Origin: Isoetes taiwanensis | Lineage: Eukaryota > Streptophyta > Lycopodiopsida > Isoetales > Isoetaceae | DNA: 64,000 nt | Reading direction: 5' to 3' | NCBI GenBank assembly: GCA_021234155.1 | Contig: JAJEKV010000073.1 | Coordinates: 3,136,001 to 3,200,000, forward strand | Part shown: positions 22,540-34,698 of the stretch, one piece after another | Numbering within the stretch: position 1 is the first letter of the stretch | How the letters are laid out: every line of letters begins with the position of its first letter | Made by a program: the position numbers and the translations under genes | Notes under the pieces: generated by a model | The model's input: the letters and a program-made list of their open reading frames with translations, nothing else | Told to the model about the DNA's origin: nothing | The model's database searches: none

Positions 22540-25215
22540 GAAGAGAGATCGAGGCGAGATTGTATGCAAAGAAGGTAGCAATGAAGAAGAATTTCTCTTC
22601 TAAAGATTCGCCTTCAAAGACTAATAATAAGAAATTGAGACCGAAAGTGATCTGAGAATAAGAGAAATTTCAGGAGAAATTTATGAAGTATTCAACCAAA
22701 TCAGTACAAATGTTGATGACAATGACAAAGGCGCATCCTTGACAGTCTTCTTTGAGGGCAAGGGATTTACCAATTGCTTCTATAAAGAAATCTAAAAGGT
22801 TACTATGGCCGAGCAAATGGTGAAGAATTTGAAGGAAACAATGCAAGAACATAAGTTTGAGAGGAATTATGACATGCTTCGTGCAAGGAAGTCCACCCCG
22901 ATAATGGCAAAGAAGGTACAAATGGTGTCAAGCCATTGAATCAAGCGGGGCCAGATTGCTCAAAGATCCCTTAGAAAAACAATTTCAAATGCTTTTCAAA
23001 GAAGGGTGCAAGCTAACAAAGGGGAAGGACCTTGGTCAATGTTCGAGGAGGAGGAAGCGGATGGATAGCATGTTAGATCACAATAGAGAAGCTGTTATCA
23101 AGTTCGACATGTAAAATACAAGAGTTTCTCCATACAAGAAAGACGTGAGGAAGTATGTATATCGGAGACAGGGAATAAAGATGGAACATCCAATTCACCT
23201 TCTTGAAGTCACCAAGTAAGCATTCATCCTATATTGTAGGGTTCATTATATGTAGCATTTATTTGGCATTCACACGATTTCCCTAGCGGTTGCAATTCTA
23301 CCTCGGGTTTAGAGAGGAGAATCCTCATATCAAAATTGCATTGGAGACTTTTGAGAGGTTGAAACCTAGTTTTGTAAGGAGGATCGTGAGAGGCATACAT
23401 CTTTGTTGCATTTACCACTTGAAATTTGAATACATCATGCAAGGATTGAACAGCGGAGAAAATCGGGTGGAGTTCATGACAATTGCAACCGCCATCGCGG
23501 AGATTTGTGGCCCCGCCCGTAATGTGCAGCCAAGGAGCATACAATCAAGTGTACCCGGTGATTTATGGAGACAAGTGGTCCGCAAACAAAGGTGATGATG
23601 AGGAGTGGTTTGATCATAACCGCTTGATGTTGGCGTGTAAAAAAATGTGGGTTGGATAGAATTAGAAAATGTCCATGTGAAATGGATGGCACGGGTTCAA
23701 GACTAGTTAATTGGAAGACATTTGAAAAGCAACCTCGTGGACGGAGACAGAGAATTGTGGGATCCAAGAAAGGCTTTGAGGTACAAACTGTCTTGAGATT
23801 AGTCTGTATGACGTAAGTCCCAAAGAATTTCAAGAGGAAGTGAAGAAGGTAATATCGATTTTGTTCCACACAATTACATAGCACATTGGGGTGCCAATCG
23901 GTTTAAAACAAGTGTGTGTCATCATTTCGGAAGATACAATTGTATCTCATTATTGACTTTGCGAGAAAATTACAAACATCAAGATCCGAATGAGCCCCGG
24001 TCAATGACCGCATACGGACCAAGTTTCTATACTTGTTCACATAACATATAGGCATGACAAAAGTGCTGATATTCCTGTTCCTCAAGTGCATTTAAGAAGA
24101 CTGGCCCAAAGAAGAGAAAAAAAACGTAAGGTTGGAGCGGATCAAGAATAGACTCAACAACGGTAGGGAAGATCATAAAAGAGACTCACTTTTACATTTC
24201 GATGATAAAGTGCATGACTCATTATTTGTGGAACACGCCTACAAAAGCATGTTGCATGGCTTAAGGAACGAGGAAATAGAGTATGAGAAGCATTGGTTTT
24301 GGAGTGATGGCTGCTCATCACAATTCAAGTCAGGAAAACCTTTTTTTTCTTAGGCAGGTACTTCACAATCAATGACAAGGAAATAGTGTGGAACTACTTT
24401 GCCACTGCTCATGGTAAAGGTGAACATGATGGTGCGTCTTTGTTATCAAAAGGTCGCTAAGTAAGGAACAACTCAAACCCAATGGTGTGCAACCGAGGCA
24501 TGCTAAAGATATTGTAAAATTTACGGTATATATTTCAGCAGCCTACGGTCGATGAAACAGATGAGATCAAAAGATATTTTTGGGAAATTGAACCTGCTGT
24601 TGTGGCAAACATGGAAGAATATGAAATTGAAACACTCAAAGGCACAAAGAAGATTCAATGTATCAGACCTGTCAGCAGGACTAGACCAAACAGGCTTGCT
24701 CATAGATGCCTGTCATGTTTCTGCTCGTTTTGCATGGATCATAATTGGGACTCCTGCATCAATACAGGTAGATTTGGAAAGTGGGAGGTAACTGACTTAA
24801 AACCAGGAGTTGAGAAGAAAAAGGAGACTCTTGAACAAGCCAATGAATGGATCAGTAATTTGGTAGAGGTAGGTGACAATTTTGCAATTGAATGCCGAGG
24901 TAGACAATTCAGGAGGGTGTGGACTTCTACATCCTCAAGTGCCTGTAACCCAAATGCACACTTGAAGATTCATACAAAGATGGATGGGGCAAAAATTTGG
25001 AGTGCATGAGGTTATCTTAAGTGGATTGTATTATCAATTCTTGGGTAATTTCAAGTATATGTTGCTCACTAAACAACCCCAAGCCTCCGTAAGTAATGAC
25101 CATGTGGTAAGATATCCTAAAATTGATATGGAAAAAAGTAGAAGGCACAGACATGTACGTAGAATTTCACAGAGACCCATGAAAAAAATTATGGCCAGTC
25201 TTCCAATAACAATGT
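22540..25215 (+). pseudogene. DDE transposase relic of the nested TIR element
   Basis: Homologous pieces in order: NAFQRRVQANKGEGPWSMFE, then NTRVSPYKKDVRKYVYRRQG and HPIHLLEVTK ending at an AAGTAAG splice donor at about 23215. After an intron: QFYLGFREENPHIKIALETF and ERLKPSFVRRIV. Next come KKCGLDRIRKCPCEMDG-like residues and SRLVNWKTFEK, then HWFWSDGCSSQFKSGKPFF with an ATAHGKGEHDGA block, and finally FLCSFCMDHNWDSC-like Cys-rich residues and EVILSGLYYQFLG. SDGCxxQFK and HGKGxxDG are the second catalytic region of a DDE transposase type common in plant and animal genomes. The same family reappears at 40140-42203, where WSMF, NTRVSP and HPIHFLEE align. At least six frameshifts or stops make this copy inactive. 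Confidence 0.75.
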
Positions 25216-25934
25216 AATTGTTTGACACTAAACGAAATTGATGTTATTCTTTTCAAGTGATTTGTTGTTCCAGCACCTAAGCATGTAAGCACATATTTTT
25301 ATATATATTAACAATAGTGAGGATGCACAAGGGTGGTGTGCATGGACACGCATTTCAATTGAAGATTGAATTGTTGTTTATAAGAATGTAGATTTGTGAC
25401 ATTGGAATAAGGTTCAATTATTTATTTTGGTACCATCACTATCCCAACATTCTTGGCAAAATTATATTGTCAAGGCGTTTCCTTGATGTGACATGTGTCA
25501 ATTCGGTAGTCATACGAAATATTGCAGCCCTGTTATTTAATTAATTGTTCCGCGGCTGTGAGGTTTATCAGACACCGACGCGCCTAAGCCATGTGACTTA
25601 AGCAAGAGGGCGCTTCACAAGCTCACGCCCGCCTACAAGCTCTCCGCCAATTCATCCGGCCCGCCACCCCTCCTCTCACAGACTCCGGGCCAATCCTCCC
25701 AATCCTCCCAATCCTCCCAAGATGAAGCGAGCACATAGCGAGGAGCCGAGGTCACCTCGCGCTTTTACTAAGCCGCCAAGAGGTGTTCCCTCCACTCTTC
25801 CCGCCGCCGCTTAAGTGCTTGCTGCCTCCCACTTCCGCCTCTCCTTCACCCCCCATCAGCCTCCCGGCTTGAGGGAGCCGATTCGATTCTCATCTTCCGA
25901 TTCCTATGAGGAATCGTAAAATGAGGAATCGGAA
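25216..25934. other. Spacer inside the TIR element
   Basis: Downstream of the transposase the sequence is A/T-rich to about 25540, then becomes G/C-rich with many CCGCC and CCTCCCAAT repeats up to about 25900. It includes a 30-codon frame starting MKRAHSEEPRSPRAFTKPP that ends in TAA. I cannot support a gene. It may be the 5-prime end of the RG-repeat transcript. Confidence 0.35.
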
Positions 25935-26249
25935 ATGAATTCGCAGGAATATGTCACCGCCGTGATGCAGTGGATGGATAGGCTTAATCGTGAAGAGGAA
26001 AGAGGAAGACGAGGAAGAAGAGGAAGAGGAAGAGGAAGAGGAAGAGGAAGAGGAAGAGGAAGAGGAAGAGGAAGACGAGGGAAGGCGACTTGGAGGAGCT
26101 CGGGGCTTTCCTTAAAGGTACATGCAAATTTTCATTTGTTTCTGTTTTCATTTTTTCGTTTGTTTAATCTTCGTTTGTTTAATTTTTCGCTTGTTTCATT
26201 TGTTGCAGATGGAGAATGAATGCAGGAGCGGATGAAGATGAAGAAGACA
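25935..26249 (+). CDS. Small RG-repeat protein, possible two-exon gene in the transposon
   Basis: The frame starts MNSQEYVTAVMQWMDRLNRE and continues in an (AGAGGA)n tract that encodes about ten Arg-Gly dipeptides, then GKATWRSSGLSLK. A GTACATG donor after AAG at about 26117 and a TTGTTGCAG acceptor at about 26208 suggest an intron. The spliced frame would add MENECRSG and stop. An adjacent frame downstream encodes an acidic DEDEEDTPLKKTPPLKKTPL repeat. RG repeats bind RNA in known proteins, but here the tract may simply be a microsatellite. Low certainty that it is expressed. Confidence 0.3.
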
Positions 26250-26350
26250 CCCCCTTGAAGAAGACACCTCCCTTGAAGAAGACACCCCTTTGAAGAAGAA
26301 GACAACCCCCCTTTGAAGAAGACACCCCTTTGAAGAATACACGCCTCGGG
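26220..26350 (+). repeat. GAAGAAGACACCCC(TT) tandem repeat
   Basis: Five to six imperfect copies of TTGAAGAAGACACCCC, about 15-17 bases each, directly after the RG-repeat region, ending near 26345. Repeats of ATTTTGTAAAA follow at 26357-26388. Confidence 0.75.
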
Positions 26351-26389
26351 GCTTAAAATTTTGTAAAAATTTTGTAAAAATTTTGTACA

Positions 26390-27140
26390 TTGGCCTAATG
26401 GCTTTTTTTTTATAAAAATCTTGTTTACCATCAAACTTTGTTGTAACTTTGTTTCTTGTTTCATTGAGATCTCTTCTTCTTCATCTATGAAATGTTATTT
26501 TTGTCTATCTATCAAATTTATGAAGTTCAATTCTCGCGATCCATTCAGATTCTCGCTTGAATGTAACAAAGGTTCTAGCTCTTTCATTAGTTTCAAACAC
26601 TAAGCATTTTAATCACTTTCAGAAGTGCAGTGAGTAAGCTTTGGAACACACGAGCACTTATGCAATAAAATACTACCTTTTAAACAGCTTATATGGCTTA
26701 ACAATAAGCACTTTGCACCTTTACCGCATGACAAGTAAGCACATGATGACATTAAGCAACTACATAAAAGTATCATCCTTTTGCAAGACAATAATAAAAG
26801 ATTCCGCCATTAAGACTCAAACCATAGCACTTGCAGTTTTTTTTTTTTTTTAAGCACTTGATAAGTTTTAAGCATCCCTTTCATCAAGATTGAAGTATAT
26901 ATAAACAATATAGCAAAACTTATAGACAAGTCGTTGCATTGAACTACATAAACAATATAGCAAAAACATTCTTAAATTAAGATAAAGATGGTACATGAAA
27001 AGTGTAGGATTCCTTGGCCTAAATAAATGACAAACAGACCAATAATCATGGAGAATGACAAGCGTCATCACCATAAACCTTCTCCAATTCCTCCTTCACA
27101 AACGCAGAATCAAGAATCGTTTTCCGAGAAAGTCTTTCCA
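26390..27140. other. A/T-rich sequence inside the TIR element
   Basis: No gene. Contains T-runs at 26403 and 26836 and a short direct repeat of ACATAAACAATATAGCAAAA at 26894 and 26945 (approximate starts). This may be the 3-prime UTR side shared by the two convergent genes. Confidence 0.4.
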
Positions 27141-27149
27141 AGCATAGCT

Positions 27150-29738
27150 TCATAATCTTTCTATCCTGTCTTAGGCCAAGGCTTGTATCTATGTGTATTC
27201 TTCACCAGTAACTTCATTTCCTCCTCGGTCTTGGCCCAAAGTATTTCTTCTATCTTTGGGGTGAGTCTTGGTAGCACTTCATCATGGACATCCATCTTGA
27301 ATGCGGTACCCGAAATTTCCGTGGTTTGCTAAGGTAAGACTTGTACAATGAATCATCAAGAAGCAAAGTCTTACCCGAGAATCTTGGGTATGACTCATAT
27401 ATTTTCCCAAGTGGCTTCATCATGACCGGACAGCCCGTGTTTGTTAGGGTGGTGAAAACCTGGTGCGCACACATTTTTTCCCGTCCCCATACAAATTCAA
27501 ATCTGTCCCTCAAACTGGACATAGTACTTGCGGCACATCTTCCACATTGGAGAGTTGCATTGATGACCATATACCAACACAACACTTCAGAACAAAGTCT
27601 TCAAGAAGAACACCGCTTCGGTCCGAATATCACTTTCTTTACGCTAGTGTATGTCATTGTCAATCCCCGCTTCCAAGCGTATGTGTTCATTTGCACCAAA
27701 TGTTTTTACCAACACACCATTTAAATCCAAGACAATGAGTTTATCTTTGGTGGCAAATCAATATTTAGTGCGTTGGAACATCCCGAAATACCTACACAAA
27801 TGAGGAATTACTACATGAATAAATAGATGAAGATGAAAATGAAAAATGGGTTGAATGTGGAAACCTTTTCGTATCAATGCCAGGATTCTCGACCTAACGA
27901 GAATGAACTGGTAATCCTACGGTGAATGCAACAAAAGAAAATCAATAATATTCAATGTTTTAATCAACACTAAGTTGTGGCCTTCTTGCCCAACAATGCC
28001 CATACCCCTTTCCGGGGTTAGTAATGGCAAGTAATCACTTGTTGAAGATCGGGCTCACACGAAACTTGAGGGGCCCGATTCGCATTTTCTTGAGAACACA
28101 CTTCGATATGTGTGGTGTCATGATTGAGACCGCTTCCCTGCATCTTTTGCATAGCTACTTCTTGTTCTCTTTCTTGTAGCCCTGAACAACTACTTTGCTA
28201 TCCTCCGGCTTACCCCTCTTTTGTTCTTCCGCCCTTTCCTTTTCGCAAATATTCAGCCAAGTTGCCCTCATCCGATGGAATTACTCCCTCAACTTCCTTA
28301 GGTGCTTCGGTGTGTACAATTGGGTCTGTTGTTTTTCCACAACCGTGCCGTGGTTCTGACTTCTTCTATAGCTTCTTGGACAGACTTCTTGGACTAGTGG
28401 TGGTGGTTCAGCTTTGTTGCAATCAAATCGGGTCACAATTGATGTACTCCTATAGGACTTTGCAGGTGTTGTGCATCTTCAAATGGCACCATTGTCCTTC
28501 TTTGAACCCTCAACGGTGAGACTTCAATTGCAGGACGGATTAACACATCCTTTTTTGGTGTACTATTTGAAGCACCTGCAACATGGCTAAAACCTAGCTC
28601 GTCAAATACACCCCTCGGCACCTTTCGGGGCAACCATGAATACATTGTCCTCCTCTCAACAATGAACAACAAGCTATATGATACTCATGTTGGCAATTCA
28701 AGTGCTAAACTTAACCTCGTAAGATTTAGTGAATTCGGACCACATGCCGAACATGTATAAAATGAATCTTCCACTAGCAACTTATCTCGTATAATAGTAG
28801 AGATGCTAAATGTTGCGTGAGTATCCATTTTCAGCTTCCACAAATTGTTTATGTAGAAATGCGTAAGTCTCTCGTTCTTCTTCGAGAACTTTTAACTCCT
28901 CCTCAAGTTTGAGTTTACGTTTGACCCGCTCATTAACGAGGATGTAGGGTTTATTGCTTTTTGTACCTTGTTCGTGCCAAGTTTCCATCCGGATGATCTG
29001 CTCCAAATCTTTAATTTACGCCTCCAACTCACATGTTGGATTAAGCTTGAACTCCTCCTGTTTTGTAGCCAAATCATTTGTGGTCTGTCTTAAAACCATT
29101 TTCAGCCTCTTCCAACATCATTTTTTCGTAATTCAGAGGCCTTCTCATTGCCTTTCAGCTCACTTCCCATCGCTTCAGATTCTTTGTGATAAGTAAAACT
29201 GATTTTCCAATCTCCTCAGTTCGCATTCTCTAAGGTTTTATGTTTTCATCACATGCACCGACCTCATTTGATCCATTTGCCACCTTTGGCTTTGCCTTCA
29301 TTTCAGATTTTCCTAACATGTGCTACAACATATCGCCTCTGTTTTTACTTGTCTATTGTTGTGGTATCTTTGACATTGCACAACAAATGCAGCATTGATT
29401 TTACTTTGTGTTCCTCAGTGCAAGTATTGATCTAGTGCAATTTTCAAACGCATAAAAGCAAGGGCCAGTTGCTTTCTTACTTCTTTGTTGTGACAATTCT
29501 TGTAGATTTTTCGGCAGAGTGTTTCCAACTTCTCTTGAAGATGCTCCTTTGCACAGTGCCATTTTATCTTTCCCTTGTTCAACTTCTTTGTCCAAACAGA
29601 ATCCCAATCTCGATCCGTGACATTATTTTCCAACCAAGCTTCTTCCTCGTGGGGCTTCACCCCCGAATTGCACAGACCTCTGATGGTGTGAAAATCATCC
29701 GCGCTCCATGCCTCCATCGTCAACAGTGAAACACTGAT
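27150..29738 (-). pseudogene. Cargo gene with FCP1-like (NIF/HAD) phosphatase domain, degenerate
   Basis: The gene starts near 29738 with MEAWSADDFHTIRGLCNSG and continues WLENNVTDRDWDSVWTKKLN. A charged helical region follows (RKLKLEEELKVLEEERETYA, 28940-28880). The HAD-type phosphatase domain is at 27790-27150. It includes KDKLIVLDLNGVLVKTFGAN, where DLNGVLV is HAD motif I. The next part, RTEAVFFLKTLF and PMWKMCRKYYVQFEGQI, contains stops. Then come RDRFEFVWGREKM, KPLGKIYESYPRFSGKTLLL and DDSLYKSYLSKP, which is the KPLxxI..DDSxYK signature of FCP1/SCP-type CTD phosphatases. A last frame, DVHDEVLPRLTPKIEEILW, ends near 27150. Motif I has DLN in place of the active DxDx(T/V), as in several plant NIF proteins. 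At least four frame breaks. Intron positions are unclear. Confidence 0.72.
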
Positions 29739-29865
29739 CTGAGTTTTCGCGCCCAGGGGAAAAGGAGGGAGAAGGGCGTGACGGGCTTCGACGTCCGCGA
29801 GTTTCAGCACTTAAAGTGCTTAAACGCTTCGCCAAAAGTTGTACCCCACTAGCGATTTTACACCC

Positions 29866-30600
29866 TAAGACTCTTCAGATATGCCCATGCTGTTTGAAGA
29901 TACTCTGACACTTCTACCAAAAGCTACCACATATATGCTGCCGTTGTTGAGAAACTTCCACCTTGGGCACTGGATTATGCCATATAACTAGGGTCAAGCA
30001 TTGATAACCGTAACTGATCATGGGGGAGACATCTTCGATGACTCTTGCTTCATATTATTGTACGTAATTGACCAGGTGGATGTACTTGGCCCATTTGGAT
30101 TACTTGTTCCAATCATAGTTTCTCAACGTGCTCTCCAAAATTGTATTGGTGCGGTCCCTTTGCCGATTTGATTGCAATTGATAAGCAAAACTCATCAACA
30201 AGTTGGTGCAGCTCGTGTTGAAGAAGTCTTGCTAAGCGTCGCTAAAGAACTTCGGATCTCTATTGGTGATGATCGACCTGTGCATTCCATGCAGCCTAAA
30301 AGAACTCTTATGTAGACCACACGGCTAGATCCAAAGCGGTGTCTATGGTGTGGCATGGCAAGTATGTGCCCTTTTGATAGTTATGTACCACAACCATCAA
30401 GGCTTCAAAGCTTCTTGTTGTCCTTGGAAGGCTCGCTATGAAATGCATGCTGATAACTTCCCACTTGGCGTTTGACACCGCCCAAGGTTCCAAGACTCCT
30501 GAGGTTGAAGTTGTTCTGCCTTTGTCTGCTGATGCCACTGCCATTCTTGGATATATCTGACTATCTACTTCTTCATGCCCGGCCAGACGTAGCTACTTCT
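29866..30600 (-). pseudogene. Integrase core of the chromovirus (N-terminal part of the split gene)
   Basis: The minus-strand frame at 30544-30308 reads EPWAVSNAKWEVISMHFIAS and LPRTTRSFEALMVVVHNYQK. This matches the start of the Ty3/gypsy integrase core, usually WE-(V/I)-ISMDFI-LP, with the first catalytic Asp here replaced by His (MHF). Farther down, FKRVFRLHGMHRSIITNRDP-like sequence is visible across frames, and VPKVEVSQQRQH with QSIFKQ leads into the insertion site at 29866. It is broken by stops and split by the 7.7-kb transposon. Confidence 0.75.
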
Positions 30601-33600
30601 AATCTTGAAGTAGGCCTTTGTAAATTCTGCATGGCCGAAAGTAGGGCTACTATGCGTATCATGAAGGATTTTCCTTACTCCTGATGCTTTAGGTACGCAT
30701 AGTTGTTCTTTGATATTAAAGGTTGCTTCCTTTTAAAATATTTGAAGGTTTCTCTTTCTTAATCCGTCCTTGCACTCTTGCAAAGACTAGCCCATATATG
30801 CTTGAACTCTATGTTGGAGGAGATGGCTTCTTCTATCTTCTTGCCGAATTCGCTTGCCGAAGTGGAGATGGCATTGCAGATTGGTGCTTCAAAAGCTTGC
30901 CAATGAGTGGCAACGTCTTAGATCTCCATGGCTTCTCTCTATTGGGCTACATTCTCTTCCATTAATTTGCTGTAGATCACGATGTCGTTGAAGAGAGATT
31001 GATGACGAACTCGTCCAAAACAATCTTCGAAGATGTCGTCCTCAAATGCATACAAGTTGGTGGAGCATTTCGTAGACTCAAGGGCATCACTGTGAAATCA
31101 GAGTGCCCATACCGAGTTCTGAAGGAGTCTTATAATTATCTTCCCCCTTCATCCTTATTTGATGATTGCCCGAACCTAAGTCGATTTTGTAGAAGAATCT
31201 TGCTTCTTAGGGCTGATCCATTATGTCGTTTGCTTGTTGAGCTGCCCATGGTTGATATACATCTTTAGACTTCCATCTTGGCCGAAAGGATCCCCAATTC
31301 GATCAACTCCTACAACTGCTTCTTGAGCTCTACTATCTCGGAAGTGCTGATTCTATAAAGAGCCTTGCTGATCGGCTCTGCCTCCGGTGCAAGAGTGATT
31401 TCAGACTCTATGCTTCTATAGAGCAAAAGCTCTCAAATTTCATCTGAAGGTATATCATGGGACTTCTTGATTAACTTAGAAATTGGCTGAGGCAACTGTT
31501 TCGAACTAGCATCTTCCTTCTTACTCTTATAGTCGGGGTCGACTTGTAGCTTATGTACGACCTCATTCCTCATGATGCACTTAAGTAATTGCCTTACTGA
31601 TATGCGTTGCACGATTGGAATTACTTAACTTAAATTATAAGGTACTTGCCCTTTGGTGCTGGGATAAGTATCTCTTGCTTATGATAATCAATTATTGCCT
31701 TAGCCAGCTTTAATATTGCATTCTTATTATGAGGTCATAATTGCCAATGTACATAAGTTGGTGCCGATGCTCTACTTTGCTTCGCTTTAGGTTGATGTCG
31801 AACTTGACTCTTGTTATGTTGGTGCTGCTAATTACTCGGTCTTGCATTAACTACTGGCCTAGATTTAGACTTAAGAGTCTTGCTCTTAAAGATGTCCGCC
31901 ATCTAGAAGGTGCAAAATTACAAGTTAAAGAACTACTTACACAAATCCTATGGCCACAAGTTTAGTAAGCATGACATTACTTTTGGGCACATAGAAAACT
32001 ATATGATTAGATAATTATTCTTGTTTTAAATCTAATCTATACTCTCGGATCTCCCCTTTCTTACTTATTGCCCTCTTGAAATAGTCCCACCTTTGAGTTG
32101 ATGCCATCTAAGAAGTTGGCCGGACTTATTAGATTGCTTCCTTTCATTTGGTCGGATTATTCCTTATGCTGCGGAAGTACTCGTCATATACATGGTCGAC
32201 GGTTATCCTATTATTGAATCCTTCTTAGCGAGGTGATCAAGCTCACGAAGAGGTTTTAATATGTTGGATATCTGTCAGCAATGTATACAATTATTGTACT
32301 CCATACATTTTCTTCCCAATCCTTGAAGCTTTGCTCAATTCTTGGGTCCATCTTTCTAAAGGAAAAGACAAAAAAATCTACTCGAAATTTCTGATAGGTC
32401 CTCTAGCTTGCTTAAGCAGGTGTAGTCTTTAGTCATTGGAGTAGCAAGGCGATGATCCATAATTTGTTGAAACGAATCTGATATCCTTGGAGTTGTTGTA
32501 CGATCATTCAAGTGTCCTGTTTTCTTTCATTGAACATATTCTGACTCTGCTCGTCCTTAATGTTGATGTTGACTATCTTCATTAACATTATCCCTCTTAG
32601 TGGACTTGCTGATGTAGATAACATAACGCTCGGTGTCGCATCCCAAGAGCTTGAAGGTAATATTCACCACTGCGTAGAATCTTTCGTGTCTAAATCATCT
32701 GCCTTGAAGGTTATTAGATTCGAGGATGATTCTTCTAACTCCTGAATTGATATTGTTGTGTTGAGATTGTCGATTTGATTCTTCATCCTGGCGGCCACAT
32801 GCTGTTGTTATAAGGCTGAAGACAATGTCGAGTGCTTTACCACTTCTAACTGTGCAACTTCTCTTGCTGAGAGGAGTTTATTTGCATCCATGTGCAGGGA
32901 CTATAATCTTGAGTGATCAGTTAGTAATGCTGGTATTTTGTCCCCCATGTTGCCTCTTCTTGATGGTGTTTGACCTCCAATCTCTAAGGTAGAAGATTGT
33001 CGTAATCTTGAGATGGCGCTGTCGAGGTTGATGCAGCTGCTCTGAAGTATCGGGGCTGACGAGGAAGAAGTTTGTTGCAGTCTCGCCATATTTCTATTCC
33101 TGAGGAGCCCACCCTTGCTGGCTTGTAATACCTCCTTAGTTAAAGCATGTTTGCTTGAAGTCCAAATCTGATACTACTATGGCCTGGATATCTATGATAG
33201 TTGCCCTTCCGAGGAGGTATGTCCAGTCTCATCCTTTAGGGCTCTTGATATCATAAGTCGATGAAGTATACTTGTTGGTGGCGTAGCTGTGACATTAGTC
33301 ATCGATGTCGGGCCCTTCCTCGAGACAATATGGCACTTGGAGAATATCCTTGACTAGGAGATGTTCCTCCCCTACTATGATCAATTTTGTAAGTGCCATG
33401 ATGCCCACTGGCTATTGCATAGCCCTCTTGGCAATTCTTATGTCTATCCTTGATGTCGCAATCATCCTTCCTATAGGCTCTCCTTTATTTTTCGTGTTCG
33501 GGCTTCCCTGTACACCCTCTTGGCCTTTGATTTGCTAAAGTTTCCTCCATAAGTTTGCCCTCTGCTTTCAATTCGTTGATGTTGTCGAGTGTCCCCACTG

Positions 33601-33700
33601 TCGAGGCTCGAGGATCCGCAACGAAGGTTCTCCTGATCTATTTTACTGCCCTAAGCACAAGGCAACTAATACTACCATAACAACAATTACTTATGTCTAT
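30600..33700 (-). pseudogene. Reverse transcriptase/RNase H and upstream gag-pol relic
   Basis: Around 31240-31000 the minus strand encodes FYKIDLGSGNHQIRMKGEDN, then, with small frameshifts, TRYGHSDFTVMP and NAPPTCM, and VLDEFV. These are the FxKIDLxSGYHQIR and F-VMPFGL-NAPATF blocks of a Ty3/gypsy RT. No intact YVDD box is visible. The stretch 31300-33700 has the codon-like texture of decayed gag-pol (PPREGNYHRYPGH near 33200) but no domain I can name securely. Confidence 0.65.
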
Positions 33701-34430
33701 TTACTAAACCCTATTTTTATACCTTTATCCATTCTACCTCAAATGACCCACTTGGCACTTTACTAGGCACTGAGAAAGTTACTTATTTACTGTTATGGGG
33801 TGGTAGAAGGAGACTGATTCACTGGGTGTACTTGGTGTGCTAGACTAAATTACCTAGACAGAATGAATTCCTAGATAATTATCTATGATACAAAGGCATG
33901 GCTGAAGACACTTGATGATAGTGCACCTATGACGTGTGTTGGTGTATGAATACCAACGTGTGACAACAATTTCTAAGGCCTTGGCAACTAGCTGGGTTTC
34001 TAAGAAAAAGGTTTAATTATACTACCTATATGTAGACAAGAAGACACTTAGCAAGATAAGATGACAACTAAGCTATGATGAATGCAGATGCTGTCTCTAT
34101 CTAGCTTAAGGGTCTTGGTTCTAAGTCTAAGGCTTGGCCATTAATATTATCTAACATTATTAAAGCTTAAATCTAATTAAGAATCATATTTTAAACACAA
34201 ACGATGCCCGCCCTCAGTGGTTGGCACGGGGGGGTTTGGGGGGTTCAACCCTGTGGGTGGGAGGTTCAATTTCCGCTACTGTGGGAATTCTTTTAAGATG
34301 AGGTTCAAATAGATTGAAAAGCTAGAATGGGGTGCTACAAGACCCTAGAATGCATGACAGGAGGCTAGCATGTGCACTAAGAACTTTTTCAATGCAATTT
34401 TGGAAAAGTTTTGGACGAAATCATATGAAC

Positions 34431-34497
34431 CGGGTTAGTTCGCGCTAATGAGGCCCACGTTCTCAACGCAGAGCCTCTGGCGTGGACTGATCTGAGT
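34431..34497. repeat. Hairpin-forming repeat, copy 1
   Basis: CGGGTTAGTTCGCGCTAATG, then GAGGCCCACGTTCTCAACGC and AGAGCCTCTGGCGTGG form a long imperfect stem-loop with the loop around TTCTCAA. A second, better-conserved copy lies about 200 bases away at 34631-34698. Confidence 0.65.
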
Positions 34498-34630
34498 GCC
34501 CTGATCTCTGCTATAGGTCAACAACTTTAAGAACTATGAGATCCTAAAATGCATATTTGGGTCAATCCTAAACTAACTAGCAACTTATTTTATACTAAAA
34601 AGACATCTAAAAGTGCAAATATGGGTAAAT

Positions 34631-34698
34631 CGGGTCAGTTCGCGCCAATGAGGCCTGCGTTCTCAACGCACGAGCCTCTGGCACGGATTGACCCGAGT
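34631..34698. repeat. Hairpin-forming repeat, copy 2
   Basis: CGGGTCAGTTCGCGCCAATG pairs over most of its length with the distal GGCACGGATTGACCCG. Inside, TGCGTT pairs with AACGCA. The result is a near-palindrome of about 68 bases in the 5-prime internal region of the chromovirus. Confidence 0.7.

Larger units (their letters stand above)
22164..29865 (+). mobile_element. TIR DNA transposon nested in the chromovirus integrase
   Basis: The left end GGGTGCAAAATCGGTACTGGG and the reverse complement of the right end, GGGTGTAAAATCGCTAGTGGG, match at 18 of 21 positions. Removing the element rejoins integrase coding sequence (KSL on one side, ADRHKTP on the other). The flanks are TAGA on the left and TAAGA on the right, so a 4-base duplication with a later 1-base change is likely. 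The 7.7-kb element carries a plus-strand DDE transposase relic (22540-25215), a small plus-strand RG-repeat frame (25935-26249) and a minus-strand gene with an FCP1-like phosphatase domain (29738-27150). The remaining internal sequence is low-complexity or anonymous. I cannot name the superfamily with certainty. Confidence 0.8.

Noticed and set aside
26220-26350. CRISPR-like array
   Set aside because: The repeats are contiguous 15-17-base tandem units without spacers, in a plant transposon.
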